A stretch of DNA of 38,519 nucleotides from Paenibacillus cisolokensis (GCF_018403665.1 NZ_BOVJ01000052.1:1-38519), one strand, 5' to 3'. Counted from the stretch's first letter, positions 1 to 9,157 are shown. Numbers and translations: made by a program. Notes: a model not told the origin generated them from the letters alone.

Positions 1-477
1 TCCGGCGGCGAGCAGCAGCGGGTGGCGATCGCCATCGCGCTTGCGAACGAGCCGCAGCTGTTGCTCGCCGACGAGCCGACCGGCTCGCTCGACACGAAGA
101 CGTCGGATCAGGTGCTCGATTTGTTTCGCAAGCTGAACCGGGAGCTCGGTCTGACGATCGTCATCGTGACGCACGACCCGCATCTCGCCCGCAAGGTGGA
201 CCGGGTCGTCGCGATTCGGGACGGCCGCACCTCGTCGGAGATGCTGCGGCGGCGCTCCTATGCGGAAGAGCTGGCCGAGCTGGAGCGGGAAGGAGCGGAA
301 TCCGCCGCGGCGGAGGAAGAGAGCCATGTCGAATATGCGGTGATCGACAAGGCCGGCCGGCTGCAAATACCGGCCTCTTTCCTCGAGGCGGAAGGCTTCA
401 AGGACCGGAACAAAGTCCGGGTCGAATGGGAAGACGGCCGCATCGTGCTCCGGCCGCCGGATGCGGACGAAACCTGA
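1..477 (+). CDS. ABC transporter ATP-binding protein (MacB/LolD-like), C-terminal part, with AbrB-like tail
   Basis: The reading frame is open from base 1, so the N-terminus (Walker A) lies outside the window. What is visible starts at the ABC signature ([11 protein letters not shown]), followed by Walker B ([12 protein letters not shown]) and the switch histidine (VTHD), a layout typical of the MacB/LolD/FtsE-type ATPases that work with FtsX-like permeases. After the ATPase core, from about base 325, the protein continues with [19 protein letters not shown] and a [13 protein letters not shown] strand pair, which resembles an AbrB/MazE/SpoVT swapped-hairpin domain. That domain normally binds DNA or dimerises; its role here is unknown. 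The gene ends just before a bidirectional terminator shared with the convergent pepF. The family assignment is firm; the substrate cannot be inferred because the permease is not in view. Confidence 0.9.
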   Translation, partial: SGGEQQRVAIAIALANEPQLLLADEPTGSLDTKTSDQVLDLFRKLNRELGLTIVIVTHDPHLARKVDRVVAIRDGRTSSEMLRRRSYAEELAELEREGAESAAAEEESHVEYAVIDKAGRLQIPASFLEAEGFKDRNKVRVEWEDGRIVLRPPDADET

Positions 478-665
478 CGGCAGCATCGAATTGTTTCGGG
501 AGATGGAGATCCGGTACTCCGTCAAGTCGTCTGGTCCGGCGAACTGTTTCCTTTCTCATGGGACAGCGTGGGCCGCTATTGGCGAGGCGGGTTTCTGAAG
601 CCGGGGGAAGACGGCCGGCTGTACGGCACGACGCTCGGCAGGCTGTTCCGCTTCGACATCCGGCG

Positions 666-702
666 GAGGGCGCCCCGTTTCGCGGTGAAACGGGACGCCC
701 TC
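666..702. terminator. Bidirectional hairpin between convergent genes
   Basis: Arms 666-681 and 687-702 form a 16-bp stem with one mismatch and the loop GCGGT. It lies between the converging ABC ATPase and pepF genes. T-rich flanks are weak on both sides (CTTTG on plus, short A/T on minus), so termination strength is uncertain. Confidence 0.6.
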
Positions 703-718
703 GCTTTGTCGTACGTAT

Positions 719-2509
719 TTATTTGGCGGTCAATTGCTCCATCTGCTCGATCAGATTTTCGAACACGCTCATCGCCTGCTCGACCGGCTCCGGCGTGGAC
801 ATATCGACACCGGCTTTTTCAAGATGTTGATCGAGAAATCGCTGCCGCCGCTTTTCAGGAAGCCGAGGTAACGGTCCACCGCCGGCTTGCCTTCGTCCAG
901 TATTTGCTTGGCGAAGCTGGTAGCGGCGGAGAAGCCCGTCGCATATTTGTACACATAGAAGCTGGTGTAGAAATGGGGAATGCGCGCCCACTCCATCTCG
1001 ATCTCCTTGTCGACGGTCATATCCTTGCCGTAATACAGCACGTTCAGATCGTAATAGATTTTGCACAGCTCCTGCGGCGTGAGCGATTCGCCCTTCTCGG
1101 CCTTCTCGTGAATGATCATTTCGAATTCGGCGAACATCGTCTGGCGGAACACCGTCGTCCGGAACTGATCGGCATAGTAGGTGAGCAAATACATTTTCTC
1201 TTTCGGATCGGTCGTCTTGTTCAGCATGTAGTCCATCAGCAGCGCCTCGTTCAGCGTGGAGGCCACTTCCGCCAGGAAGATGGTGTACTGCGCGTTGCGG
1301 TAATCCTGATTGGCGTCGGAAAAATACGAATGTAGCGCGTGGCCCATCTCATGCGTCAGCGTAAACATGCTGTTCAAATTATCCGAATGGTTCAGCAGCA
1401 CGTACGGATGCGTGCCGTAGGCGCCCCACGAATAAGCGCCGCTGCGCTTGCCTTCGTTCTCGTAGACGTCGATCCAGCCGTTGTCGAACCCTTCCTGCAG
1501 CGCGTTCAAATAGTTCGTGCCGAGCGGCTGCAGACTTTCCTTCACGATTTTCTTCGCTTCCTCGAACGGAATTTCCATCTTGAACTCTTCAACGAGCGGA
1601 GCGAACAGGTCGTACATATGCAGCTCGTCGACGCCGAGCAGCTTTTTGCGAAGCTTCATGTAACGGTACATGAGCGGAAGATGCTCGTGAACGGTGCCGA
1701 TCAGATTCGTATAGACGTCCTTCGGAATGTTGTCCCCGTACAGCGACATCTCGAGAACGGACGGGTATTTGCGCGCCTTGGCGTAAAAATGTTTTTCGTT
1801 ACATTCGCGTTCAGCGTGGCGGCGATCGTATTTTTCAGTTTTCCGTACGTTTCGTACATCGCCTTGAATGCTCCTGCGCGCACGTCGCGGTTTTTACTCT
1901 CCAAAATTGTATGTATCGGCCGTGAGTCAGCTCGACTTCTTCCCCTTGCTCGTTCTTCACTTTCGGGAATTTCAGGTCGGCGTTGTTCAGCATGTTGAAA
2001 ATCGTGCCCGGCGCCTGGCTGACGTTGCCGACTTGCGCCAGCAGCGCTTCTTCGCTTCTGGACAGAATATGCGCTTTCTGGCGGCGCATTTCCTTCAGCG
2101 TATGATGGTACTTGGCGAGAGAAGGATCGGCGATCATCGCATCCAGCGTTTCGTCCGGCAATTCCAGCACTTCCGGCGTAATGAACGAGAGCGCTTCGTT
2201 CGTTTCCACGCTGAGCCGCTTCGCTTTGTCCGCAAGCGCCTGGTAGACCGGCTCCGCCGTATCCTCGTGATGCTTCATGTTGGCGTAGACGTATAGCCGT
2301 TCCGTATGAAGGGACAGGTCGTCTTCGAGCTCGAAGCATGCTTTCAGCTGCTGCGGATCGGCCAGTTTGCCCTGGTAGTCGGCGATTTGTTTGATCAGTT
2401 CCTTCGCCACTTCGTATTCTTTGTCCCAGGCGGCCTGATCCGGAAACAGATCCTCAAGCCTCCAACGGTGCTCCGGCGCGATTTCGGATCGTTTCGGTAC
2501 GTGTTTCAT
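719..2509 (-). CDS. pepF: Oligoendopeptidase F, M3 family (frame broken three times in this sequence)
   Basis: Zinc metallopeptidase of family M3 that cleaves oligopeptides. The N-terminal part (MKHVPKRSEIAPEHRWRLED) and the catalytic part with the HEMGHALHS zinc motif (HExxH) are clear. The frame breaks at A4 1903-1906, A5 1785-1789 and T5 815-819 (plus-strand bases). Adding one base at each restores continuous text, including FLESKNRDVRAG, NIFYAKARKYPSV and ILKKAGVDMSTPEPVEQ, and gives 597 residues, the usual PepF size. The ATG at 2509 is preceded by GAGGAGG at good spacing. An upstream in-frame TTG at 2629 also has an SD-like AGAGGTGA and would add a signal-peptide-like segment (MKWLSLVLSFCLLAGFA), so the start is ambiguous. 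The breaks are probably sequencing errors. Confidence 0.88.
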
Positions 2510-2787
2510 CGTATTCCTCCTCGGTAAACTGGTTGATTGACCGCTTTCCGCCGAATGGCCGAAAACCGGCGCATCTTTGGCGAACCCCGCCAGCAGACAG
2601 AACGACAGTACCAGGGACAGCCATTTCAAGCGTCGATCACCTCTTGAACGGTTTATTTGTCCCTATTATGTCCACCTGCCGCGTTTTTACCTCTGCAAGC
2701 GCGGTCTTGCCCGCAGCGGTCCGGTTCCTCCGATTCCGTAAATCGGGCAAACGGCGGCCGTTGCCGACAGCCGGCAGGGCCGGCCGC

Positions 2788-2973
2788 TTACTGCATCCTC
2801 CCGAAGTTGAGCAGGCTGTAGACGATCAGAAAAAAGGCGAATGCAATGAGCGCGATAGCCGTCAGCGCCATTCCGCGGCGCAAAGAAGGCGGAATGGAGT
2901 CGCGCTTCATGATCAGCACAAGGCCCAGCGAAAAAGCTAAAATGACGAAAATGACAATGGCAGTCGTATCCAT
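2788..2973 (-). CDS. Small two-helix membrane protein, function unknown
   Basis: 61 residues. Two hydrophobic stretches, about residues 4-21 (TAIVIFVILAFSLGLVLI) and 36-54 (LTAIALIAFAFFLIVYSLL), are separated by a basic loop (KRDSIPPSLRR). This suggests a hairpin in the membrane with a positively charged cytoplasmic loop. The ATG at 2973 follows a GGGAGG about 13 bases upstream, a rather long spacing. It sits alone between pepF and the next small minus-strand gene. I do not recognise a family; coding status rests on the membrane pattern and the absence of a competing frame. Confidence 0.6.
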   Translation of the reverse strand: MDTTAIVIFVILAFSLGLVLIMKRDSIPPSLRRGMALTAIALIAFAFFLIVYSLLNFGRMQ

Positions 2974-3139
2974 GCGCCAGCCCCATCCTCCCGTTTAGAC
3001 ATGTATGCGCTGCGCGTACCCGTTATGTTCGCCGCAGAGGGGCGGTTTTCCTTCCCTTCCCGGCGCCCGTGCCGGAAAACGCGGCAAAAAGAGAACGAAC
3101 GCTGCGCAGCGCCGGTTCCCCGAGGCGTTCAACATGCTG

Positions 3140-3372
3140 TTAAATGCTTCTGAAGGCGGACAATATTTTTCCCGCTCCTCCGGGCGCTCCTTGAAATCTT
3201 CCTCCCGGAAGCGGTTCTCCGCCCAGTTCAGCATTTCCGGCCGGCTGAGAAACGTATGGCATTCCTCGCCCCACTGGTCGGATATTTCGCGGACGATCAG
3301 CGCCTTGCCTTGCACTTCAACGGTCAACATATTGTATTTGTCCGTTTTGTAAATCTCGTATTTCTTGAACAT
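3140..3372 (-). CDS. Small conserved-looking protein of unknown function (one frame break near its end)
   Basis: It begins MFKKYEIYKTDKYNMLTVEV and continues with VREISDQWGEECHTFLSRPE and a charged helix (AENRFREEDFKERPEEREK). It is soluble, about 77 residues after repair. In the literal sequence the frame runs on to 2995 through text that does not look protein-like. Adding one A to the run read as T5 on plus at 3166-3170 gives the ending KILSAFRSI and a stop at 3140, which I consider the true end. The start ATG at 3372 follows AAGGGGA. An alternative upstream start near 3435 lacks a good ribosome binding site. I recognise no function. Confidence 0.6.
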
Positions 3373-3498
3373 GACAGCTTCGTCCCCTTTTCTTCGTTTC
3401 CCCTCATCATAGCCAATCGGGAGGATAGAAATCAATACGCAGCGGTGGTAAGATAGAATTCGCAGCCATCATTTTCGGCACGGACAAGATCAGCGCAG

Positions 3499-3528
3499 AA
3501 GAGACGAGAAGAGAAGAGACGAGGAGAG
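3499..3528 (+). repeat. Tandem 15-bp purine-rich repeat carrying a ribosome binding site
   Basis: AAGAGACGAGAAGAG (3499-3513) is followed directly by AAGAGACGAGGAGAG (3514-3528), one mismatch. The second copy supplies the GAGGAG Shine-Dalgarno for the ATG at 3537. Confidence 0.7.
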
Positions 3529-3536
3529 ATGAGCGA

Positions 3537-4276
3537 ATGAAAAGTATGAACAATCCGGCGTGGCGATGACTTGCCGGGGCATGGAGGAGTACCGGCGAAT
3601 GTTCGCGCTGACGGACGGCCTGCTTGCGGCGGGCGAAATACTGGACGTGGCCGCGGGCGCTTCGTCGTTTGTCGCCGACGCGACGCGGTCCGGATATCGG
3701 GCTGTAGCCGCCGATCCCCGCTACGGGCTGCCTCCCGGCGAATGGCTGGCCGAAGCGGCCGGGGAAATCGGCGTTTCGTCGCGGAAGATCGCCGCGCTTG
3801 CGGATATTTACGATTGGAGCTTTTACGGCGATCCGGCGCATCATCGGCTGATGCGGGAAGCATCGCTTGCCCGGTTTGCCGAGGACATCGCGTCGCCGGA
3901 TGCGCAAGAGCGGTACGTTCCGGGCGCGCTGCCCGAGCTGCCGTTCGCGAGCGACCGGTTCGATCTGGTTTTGTGCAGCCATTTTCTGTTCTTGTACGGT
4001 GAGCAGTTCGGCGAGCATTTTCATGAGCGGTCGTTGTTGGAACTGCTGCGCGTCTGCAAGCCGGGCGGCGAAATTCGGATCTATCCGCTCGTGGACTTGG
4101 CGTGGAAACCTTATCCCGGGCTCGACGGACTGATCGAGCGGATCGTCAGGCAAGGCGCGTCGGCCGAACGGCTGCCGTCGCAGCTTCCGTTTATTCCGCA
4201 TTCGGACCGGCTGTTGCGAATTGTCAAGGGCGGTGTTCACGACAGTCATTGCATTTTGACCGAGGAAACGTTATAA
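3537..4276 (+). CDS. SAM-dependent methyltransferase, class I (likely one frame break at the 5' end)
   Basis: The Rossmann motif I ILDVAAGASSF with a downstream acidic strand end (VAADPRYG), the motif IV-like strand FDLVLCSHFLFLYG and the post-motif LLRVCKPGGEIRIYPL mark a class I methyltransferase. The substrate is unknown. The continuous frame begins only at a GTG at 3560 with no ribosome binding site. The ATG at 3537 has GAGGAG at suitable spacing and reads MKSMNNPAW before running into TGA. One extra G at 3562-3563 joins it to the main frame (NPAWAMTCRGMEEYRRMF), giving 246 residues. The gene ends on the promoter of the following cold-shock gene. Confidence 0.75.
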
Positions 4277-4277
4277 T
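4249..4277 (+). promoter_or_regulatory. Candidate promoter of the cold-shock gene
   Basis: A perfect -10 TATAAT at 4272-4277 overlaps the stop codon of the upstream methyltransferase gene. TTGCAT at 4249-4254 lies 17 bases upstream as a weak -35. The leader to the TTG start would be about 45 bases. Confidence 0.5.
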
Positions 4278-4325
4278 GGATTCACTCGTCGTATATAACG
4301 GCGGTCAATTTAGGAGGTTGTTCAT

Positions 4326-4523
4326 TTGAAAGGAACAGTTAAGTGGTTTAACGCAGAAAAAGGCTACGGATTCATCCAAGTCGAGAACGGCGAAGACGTC
4401 TTCGTTCACTACTCGGCAATCCAAGGCGACGGATTCAAAACGTTGGACGAAGGTCAAACGGTTGAATTCGATATCACTGAAGGCAATCGCGGACCGCAAG
4501 CAGCTAACGTCACCAAGTTATAA
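4326..4523 (+). CDS. csp: Cold-shock protein, CspA/CspB family
   Basis: 65 residues, the standard size of a single cold-shock domain. RNP1 (KGYGFIQV) and RNP2 (VFVHYSAI) are intact, so it should bind single-stranded RNA and DNA as an RNA chaperone in the cytoplasm. The start is TTG at 4326, preceded by AGGAGG (4312-4317); no better start exists because residue 1 of the family aligns exactly there. It appears monocistronic: its own promoter lies just upstream and an intrinsic terminator follows at 4571-4605. A second, larger stem overlaps its stop codon. Confidence 0.95.
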   Translation: MKGTVKWFNAEKGYGFIQVENGEDVFVHYSAIQGDGFKTLDEGQTVEFDITEGNRGPQAANVTKL

Positions 4524-4551
4524 GAAACAAGTTCGTACGAACTTCTTATAA
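4518..4551 (+). repeat. Inverted repeat spanning the csp stop codon
   Basis: The 16-base perfect palindrome AAGTTCGTACGAACTT (4529-4544) is flanked by TTATAAG (4518-4524) and CTTATAA (4545-4551), so an extended stem with a 4-base bulge (AAAC) can form. The TAA stop lies in the left arm. Confidence 0.65.
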
Positions 4552-4570
4552 TAGCGAGTGCAGACAGGAT

Positions 4571-4605
4571 AGAGAATCCCAGGAACGCCCGGGGTTCTCT
4601 TTTTT
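4571..4605 (+). terminator. Rho-independent terminator of csp
   Basis: A 10-bp stem AGAGAATCCC / GGGGTTCTCT (one T-G pair), loop 4581-4590, followed directly by a run of T to 4605. Confidence 0.9.
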
Positions 4606-4848
4606 GCGTTTGCCGGACGGCATTCGGCGGCGGAGGCGTTGTCCCGCAGGACACGGTGCGGCCGGCCTTTGCATGGATGCGCTTTCGAGCTGGGCGAAAA
4701 CCGCCGCCGCATGCCCGCAAGGGGCCGTACCGCCGGTTGCGGATTGTGCAGCCGGCAGCCGATGGGAAGTTCGCACATGCGCGGCGAGGAGCGGATAGGA
4801 AGGCGGACGCAAGCGAATATGCCGCGCCTTGCGGCCCGGCAATCGCAT
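4606..4848. other. GC-rich spacer, no gene recognised
   Basis: The stretch between the csp terminator and the stop of the next minus-strand gene. Several overlapping short open frames exist on both strands, but none has a ribosome binding site or protein-like composition. I see nothing functional in it. Confidence 0.4.
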
Positions 4849-5484
4849 TCAGGACGTATAGAGCAAGTTGGAGGCGGGAGAAGCGGAAGCGTAGTCGAGC
4901 TGTTCGATAAAGGCTGCGGCATCGGTGTTGTTCAGCTTGTAATTTGCGGAAGCGTGATAGCGGCGCAGGTCGCCGGCAAAGACGAGCTGCAGCTTGTCGC
5001 AAGCGAGAATGTCGGCCGGCGTCATCAGCGAAGGGTGCTTGTTAGCGAGCGGCATCCCGTGGTCGTGCAGCAGCCAGGAAACGAATTCGGTGCAGAAATA
5101 AGCCTGCTTGCGCCGCAGCGGTATATCGAGCATGACGCCGAACAACCCGAGAAAATTATACCGGTATCGATTGCTGTTGCATTTGAAATATTCGATGCGC
5201 CTTCTGATCCGTTCGTATACTTCGGGCTGCACTGCAACCGAAAAGATGACGCAATTCGTAAACCGGTTCTCGTCGCGAACCAGATTTCCGAACACTTCCT
5301 CTTTGGTGAAACCGCCGAGAAACGGATTGCGGGGGTTTAATCTTCCGAAGCTGTACACTTCGCTTAAATGTTCGTCAAATGAAATCGAGGCATGGTTGAG
5401 CGAATGCCGGGTATAAAACCGTATGCATTTGGACAGCCAGGTGCCGGTATCGCTAAGGAGGATATAGAGCTTCTTATTCTGCAT
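4849..5484 (-). CDS. YiiX/YebB-like permuted papain-fold cysteine hydrolase
   Basis: 211 residues. NHASISFDE supplies the usual histidine of the permuted NlpC/P60-like group and AYFCTEFVSWLL the catalytic-type cysteine; the order His then Cys is the permuted arrangement. No signal peptide or membrane segment is seen, so a cytoplasmic enzyme is likely; related proteins act on peptide or acyl bonds, but the substrate here cannot be told. The ATG at 5484 is chosen over a GTG three codons upstream because AAAGGTGG lies at ideal spacing before it. It is isolated from the nitroreductase unit upstream by a strong terminator at 5632-5674. Confidence 0.7.
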   Translation of the reverse strand: MQNKKLYILLSDTGTWLSKCIRFYTRHSLNHASISFDEHLSEVYSFGRLNPRNPFLGGFTKEEVFGNLVRDENRFTNCVIFSVAVQPEVYERIRRRIEYFKCNSNRYRYNFLGLFGVMLDIPLRRKQAYFCTEFVSWLLHDHGMPLANKHPSLMTPADILACDKLQLVFAGDLRRYHASANYKLNNTDAAAFIEQLDYASASPASNLLYTS

Positions 5485-5631
5485 AGCAACCACCTTTGAA
5501 CGATTGAACTATTCCTGGAAATATTGCTCGAAAAATCCTGATGATGTCATTGTATCGTTGCGGCCGGGGGAACCGAAACCGTCTGCCGGCGGGATCGGAA
5601 GCCGGACTTTGGTCGGGGGAGCAAATGCGGT

Positions 5632-5674
5632 AAAAAAAGCTGCCCTATATTCAAGACGATTAAGGGGCAGCTTT
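5632..5674 (-). terminator. Rho-independent terminator of the nitroreductase gene
   Basis: On the minus strand, AAAGCTGCCC (5665-5674) pairs with GGGCAGCTTT (5636-5645), followed by further T residues (A5632-5638 on plus). Confidence 0.85.
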
Positions 5675-5702
5675 GGTTGCGGGAATTTGCGAGTCGAGCC
5701 CG

Positions 5703-6350
5703 TCAATCCACGATGGTCAGGATGTCATCGATTTCCTTGCGGGCGAGCTTGTTCGTTTGTCCGGACGGATGGCCGAGCGCGATGACCATATTGATGTCGC
5801 GGGAATCGTCAATGCCGAGATACGCTTTGAGCTGCTTCTCCGCGAGCAGCACCGGTCCGGTCATCGGGCAGGTCGCCAGACCCAGGGCATGAGCGGCCAG
5901 CATCAGGTTTTGCGCGGCGAGGCAGCTGCTTTTGATGCCTTCCTCCCGCCATACTTCATCCGGAACGAGTCCGATCGGGTCGAAAATCCGCTCCCGAAAT
6001 TTCGATTCGTAGGGAGTGGCGAGACAGACGATGAGCGCAGGCGCATCGGAGAAGGCGGTCGCATACGGTCCGAACGACTTGAGAAGAAGCTTCGCTTCCC
6101 GCTCCAGTCCCCTGCCTGCCGCTTCCTCGGCCCGGATGTGAAGCTGCTCCCATGTCATCTCTTCGATCGCTTTGATTTTGGCGCGGTTCGTAATGGCGAT
6201 AAATTCCCATGTCTGCGAATTGGTGTCGCTCGGGGCGTATCGCGCGCAATCGATCAGCTCGCGAATGTGCCGGACGGAGACCGGTTCCTCGGTAAACTTG
6301 CGGATGCTCCGGCGCTCGTGAATGACTTGTTTCAAATCCTCGTATTTCAT
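5703..6350 (-). CDS. Nitroreductase family protein (FMN-dependent oxidoreductase)
   Basis: About 215 residues. The N-terminal RRSIRKFTEEPVSVRHI and the segment ARYAPSDTNSQTWEF are characteristic of the FMN-binding nitroreductase fold; the C-terminal IALGHPSGQTNKLARK matches the usual end of the family. Expected to be a cytoplasmic NAD(P)H-dependent reductase of nitro compounds or quinones; the natural substrate is unknown. I chose the ATG at 6350, with a weak AAAGAG before it; a TTG three codons upstream overlaps that site. It lies 66 bases downstream of an MFS gene on the same strand with a promoter-like -10 in the gap, and ends at a strong terminator. Confidence 0.9.
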   Translation of the reverse strand: MKYEDLKQVIHERRSIRKFTEEPVSVRHIRELIDCARYAPSDTNSQTWEFIAITNRAKIKAIEEMTWEQLHIRAEEAAGRGLEREAKLLLKSFGPYATAFSDAPALIVCLATPYESKFRERIFDPIGLVPDEVWREEGIKSSCLAAQNLMLAAHALGLATCPMTGPVLLAEKQLKAYLGIDDSRDINMVIALGHPSGQTNKLARKEIDDILTIVD

Positions 6351-6385
6351 CTTATTCAACTCTTTCGTCTTTTTCTACTTCCAAT

Positions 6386-6415
6386 ATTATAGAAAATGAA
6401 CGGTTGTTGCAAAAA
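6386..6415 (-). promoter_or_regulatory. Candidate promoter of the nitroreductase gene
   Basis: A perfect minus-strand TATAAT at 6386-6391. The -35 is unclear: TTGCAA at 6407-6412 gives 15-base spacing, TTTTTG at 6410-6415 gives 18. Confidence 0.4.
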
Positions 6416-6416
6416 T

Positions 6417-7606
6417 TCAGCCCGCCCGGCGGTCGGCCCAATGCTTGGCCAGAAAACCGGCCGCGGCGATCAGGGCGAGCGCAGCCCCCAGATCGAAAAA
6501 GAGCCCGCGTCCGAAATGCTGGTAGACGTAGCCGCCGACAATGCCGCTGGCGATGCCGGCGAAGCCGGCCCAGACGATCGTATAGACGGCCAGTCCGGAG
6601 GAACGATATTCGTCCGGGATGACGCCCGACAAATAGCGCAGCGCGGTGGCGTAGTAAATGCCGAACGTGACGCTGTGCATCGCCTGGATTACGACAAACC
6701 ATTCCGGCTGCCGCACCTGGCCGAGCAGCAGAAACCGGAGCGCATACAGCAAGCTGGCGATGAACAGCAGCGGCAGCTCGCGGAATTTGTGGCCGTACTT
6801 GCCGAGCAGGTAAAACACCGGAATTTCGCTGACGGCCGATATCATCCAGGCGGCGCCTACCAGGGCGTCGCTCGCTCCCATCTGGCGCATCATCACGGCG
6901 AGAAATCCTTCGTTCAGCCGGTGCACGACCGAGAAGATGAACACGAGCGTGAAGAAGATGAGCAGATCCGGCTGCCGGATAATGCGGAAGAAGCCGGAAA
7001 ACTCGATCTTGCGCAGGCTGCCGCTGTAATCCTTGAGCAGCGCGGACAGACCGAAGGTGATCCCGATCGTGGCGAGAGCGACCGCAAGCGTCCATTCGGA
7101 GCCGATCTCCTTCAGCAGAAGACCGAGCAGCAGAGCGGCGCTGGCGAATCCGAGGGAGCCGAAGATGCGCACGAGCGTAAACGGCACGCCGGTGTGGCGG
7201 ACCGAAAGCAGAATGAGACTGTCGGTAAGCGGATTGACCGGCGTCTGAAAAAATAAAAGCCGATCATCGCCGCACAGATCAGCGCGAACTGATCAAGCGG
7301 AAACAGCAGCGCAATCATGGCGAGCTGTCCGAGCAGAAGCAGCATCAGCAGCTTCTTGATCGTGCGATATTTGTCGCTGATCATCCCTGTCAGCAGATTG
7401 GCGAATATCGAGATGAAAGGGCCGGTCGAATAAATAATGCCGATCTGCTGCTCCGTAAAGCCGCGGTCGAGAAAGTAAAGCGGGAAATAGGAGACGACGA
7501 CGGCCGTGGTCGTGTAAGAAAAGAAGCTGAACGACCGAAGCATAAACGTTTCTTTGGCCGCAGAGGCGGAACGTGTCTCGGCGGCCGGTGCATCTGCAGG
7601 TTTCAA
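6417..7606 (-). CDS. MFS transporter, LacY/nucleoside-symporter-like (one frame break)
   Basis: After repair 396 residues with about twelve hydrophobic segments and the MFS loop motif GMISDKYRTIKK between helices 2 and 3. The N-terminal part (LRSFSFFSYTTTAVVVSYFPL) resembles the MFS_1-like/LacY-type branch of proton symporters. The frame breaks at the A6 run 7248-7253 (plus); one more base restores FYFFQTPVNPLTDSLIL into the second half. The start is TTG at 7606 after GGAGAG; it overlaps the stop of the upstream MATE-like gene, indicating translational coupling. The substrate is unknown; the pairing with a MOP-family exporter suggests a joint transport role, which is inference only. Confidence 0.82.
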
Positions 7607-8939
7607 ATTGATCTCTCCACCTTGTTTCGTTTATCTCTAAGCGCCGTATCGATCGGATGGACGCGGCGCAGCGCGAAGCCGACAAAGGCGAACTCGGCCG
7701 CAAGGCCGAACGACTGCGCAAGCGCGCCGATCGCTCCGTTCCATGACGGATTCAACCCGATCAGCACGACCAGCATCAACACGGTCATGCCGAGGTTTGC
7801 GGCTTGCGAGCCGAAGATGAGCTTCGTCTGGCCGCGAACCATGACAAGGCCGTTAAGGGCGTCCAGCCACGGCATGACAAGCGCAAGCGGAATAAAAGCG
7901 CGCAGGGCGCTCAGGCTTTCGTCCCGAAGCTCGCCGCGCACGGCCATCGCGTGCTCCAGCAGCCATTCCCCGACCGGCGTGAACGCGAGCACGGCAATGA
8001 GCAGCGCGGGAACGAAACCGAGCGTCAGAGTGAAGCGGCGGACCGCTCCCGGATCGATTTTATAGAAATTAAGCACGATCTGGTGAAAGTAGCTGAAGAA
8101 GCTGGTCACCAGATTGACGAGACTGCCCGCGATGGCGAAGGAAGCGATGGCGAGCGCGGCATCGCCGGTTTTCCCCAGCCAGGCGTTGATCGTCGGACCG
8201 ATCCAGACCGTAATGAAGGCCGACAGCAGAAGCGGGCGGTAAAAAGAAAAGACCTGTCCCTTCGATTCGACGGTATGTTCCGGATCTTTCGCCGGAAGCC
8301 GGCGGATGAGCCGGCGGCCTTCCGCGAAGCTGATCGCCGCCTCGATCATCATGCCCGCAAGGAAGATGATCGCGCCGACCCGGCCGCTCGTCACGCCCGT
8401 TCGAATAAAGTAGAGCGACAGCAAATACATGCCGGCCAGCCTGATCACCATGCCGATGGTCAGCCATTTGGTGCGCAATTGGAAAATGATTACGCCTTGA
8501 TACAGACAACGAATGCCGGAAAAGACGCTGACGAACATCAACACCCGGTAGACGTCGAGAACATATGGATATTGCGAAGCCGATACGCCGAACAGTCCCA
8601 TAAAGATCCATTCGCCAAGCGACGTATAGCTGACCAGAAAGCCGAGCGCCATAATGCTGACGAATACCGCTTGTCCGACGAACAGCATCGAGGAGAACGA
8701 AGTGCGGTCGCGCACCAGGGCGGAGCAGGTCTGCCTGAGCAGCACGGCCGGCCGCTCGGTGATCGTCAGCAAGCTCATGGCGACGGCATAACTGGCAATG
8801 ATCGTCTCGGGATCGGGCGCTCTCGCAAGCGTGCCGTTAATAATAACGTGAGAGATGGTAACGAGACTGGCGGATATGCCGAGCGGCAAAAAAACGTCCA
8901 CAGCCGCTTCATCGGCACCCGCTGCGCGGATTCGTTCAT
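7603..8939 (-). CDS. MATE-like multidrug/MOP-superfamily membrane transporter (frame break near the start)
   Basis: About 445 residues after repair, hydrophobic throughout with some twelve membrane segments and no soluble domain, as in MatE/MOP-superfamily transporters. The literal frame starts at GTG 8901 without a good ribosome binding site. Adding one base to the A7 run 8888-8894 joins it to the ATG at 8939, which has GGGAGGG upstream, and gives the start MNESAQRVPMKRLWTFFLPL, far more typical. It is the first gene of a minus-strand pair with the MFS gene, overlapping by four bases. The substrate cannot be inferred. Confidence 0.78.
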
Positions 8940-9157
8940 GCGTTGCGGTTCCCTCCCGGGGTCGTTGCTTCCAGCAAGAAATTCGCTATGCTTTCTCTTT
9001 GAAAAGCTTTCTATATGAAATATATGTGAATCAGTATATCACGCCTCGGGCGGCTTGAGGGCCTTTTCCGCGAAAAAGTCCGGACTCGCCGCAGCAGATC
9101 AATTATCGCTGGATTAATAAGTCTTGGATATGGTACATTTATGTCTGGAGGTTTACC

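Noticed and set aside
7804..9018. Long plus-strand open frame opposite the MATE-like gene
   Set aside because: Highly charged translation with no motif, a mirror of a membrane protein gene on the other strand; no ribosome binding site.
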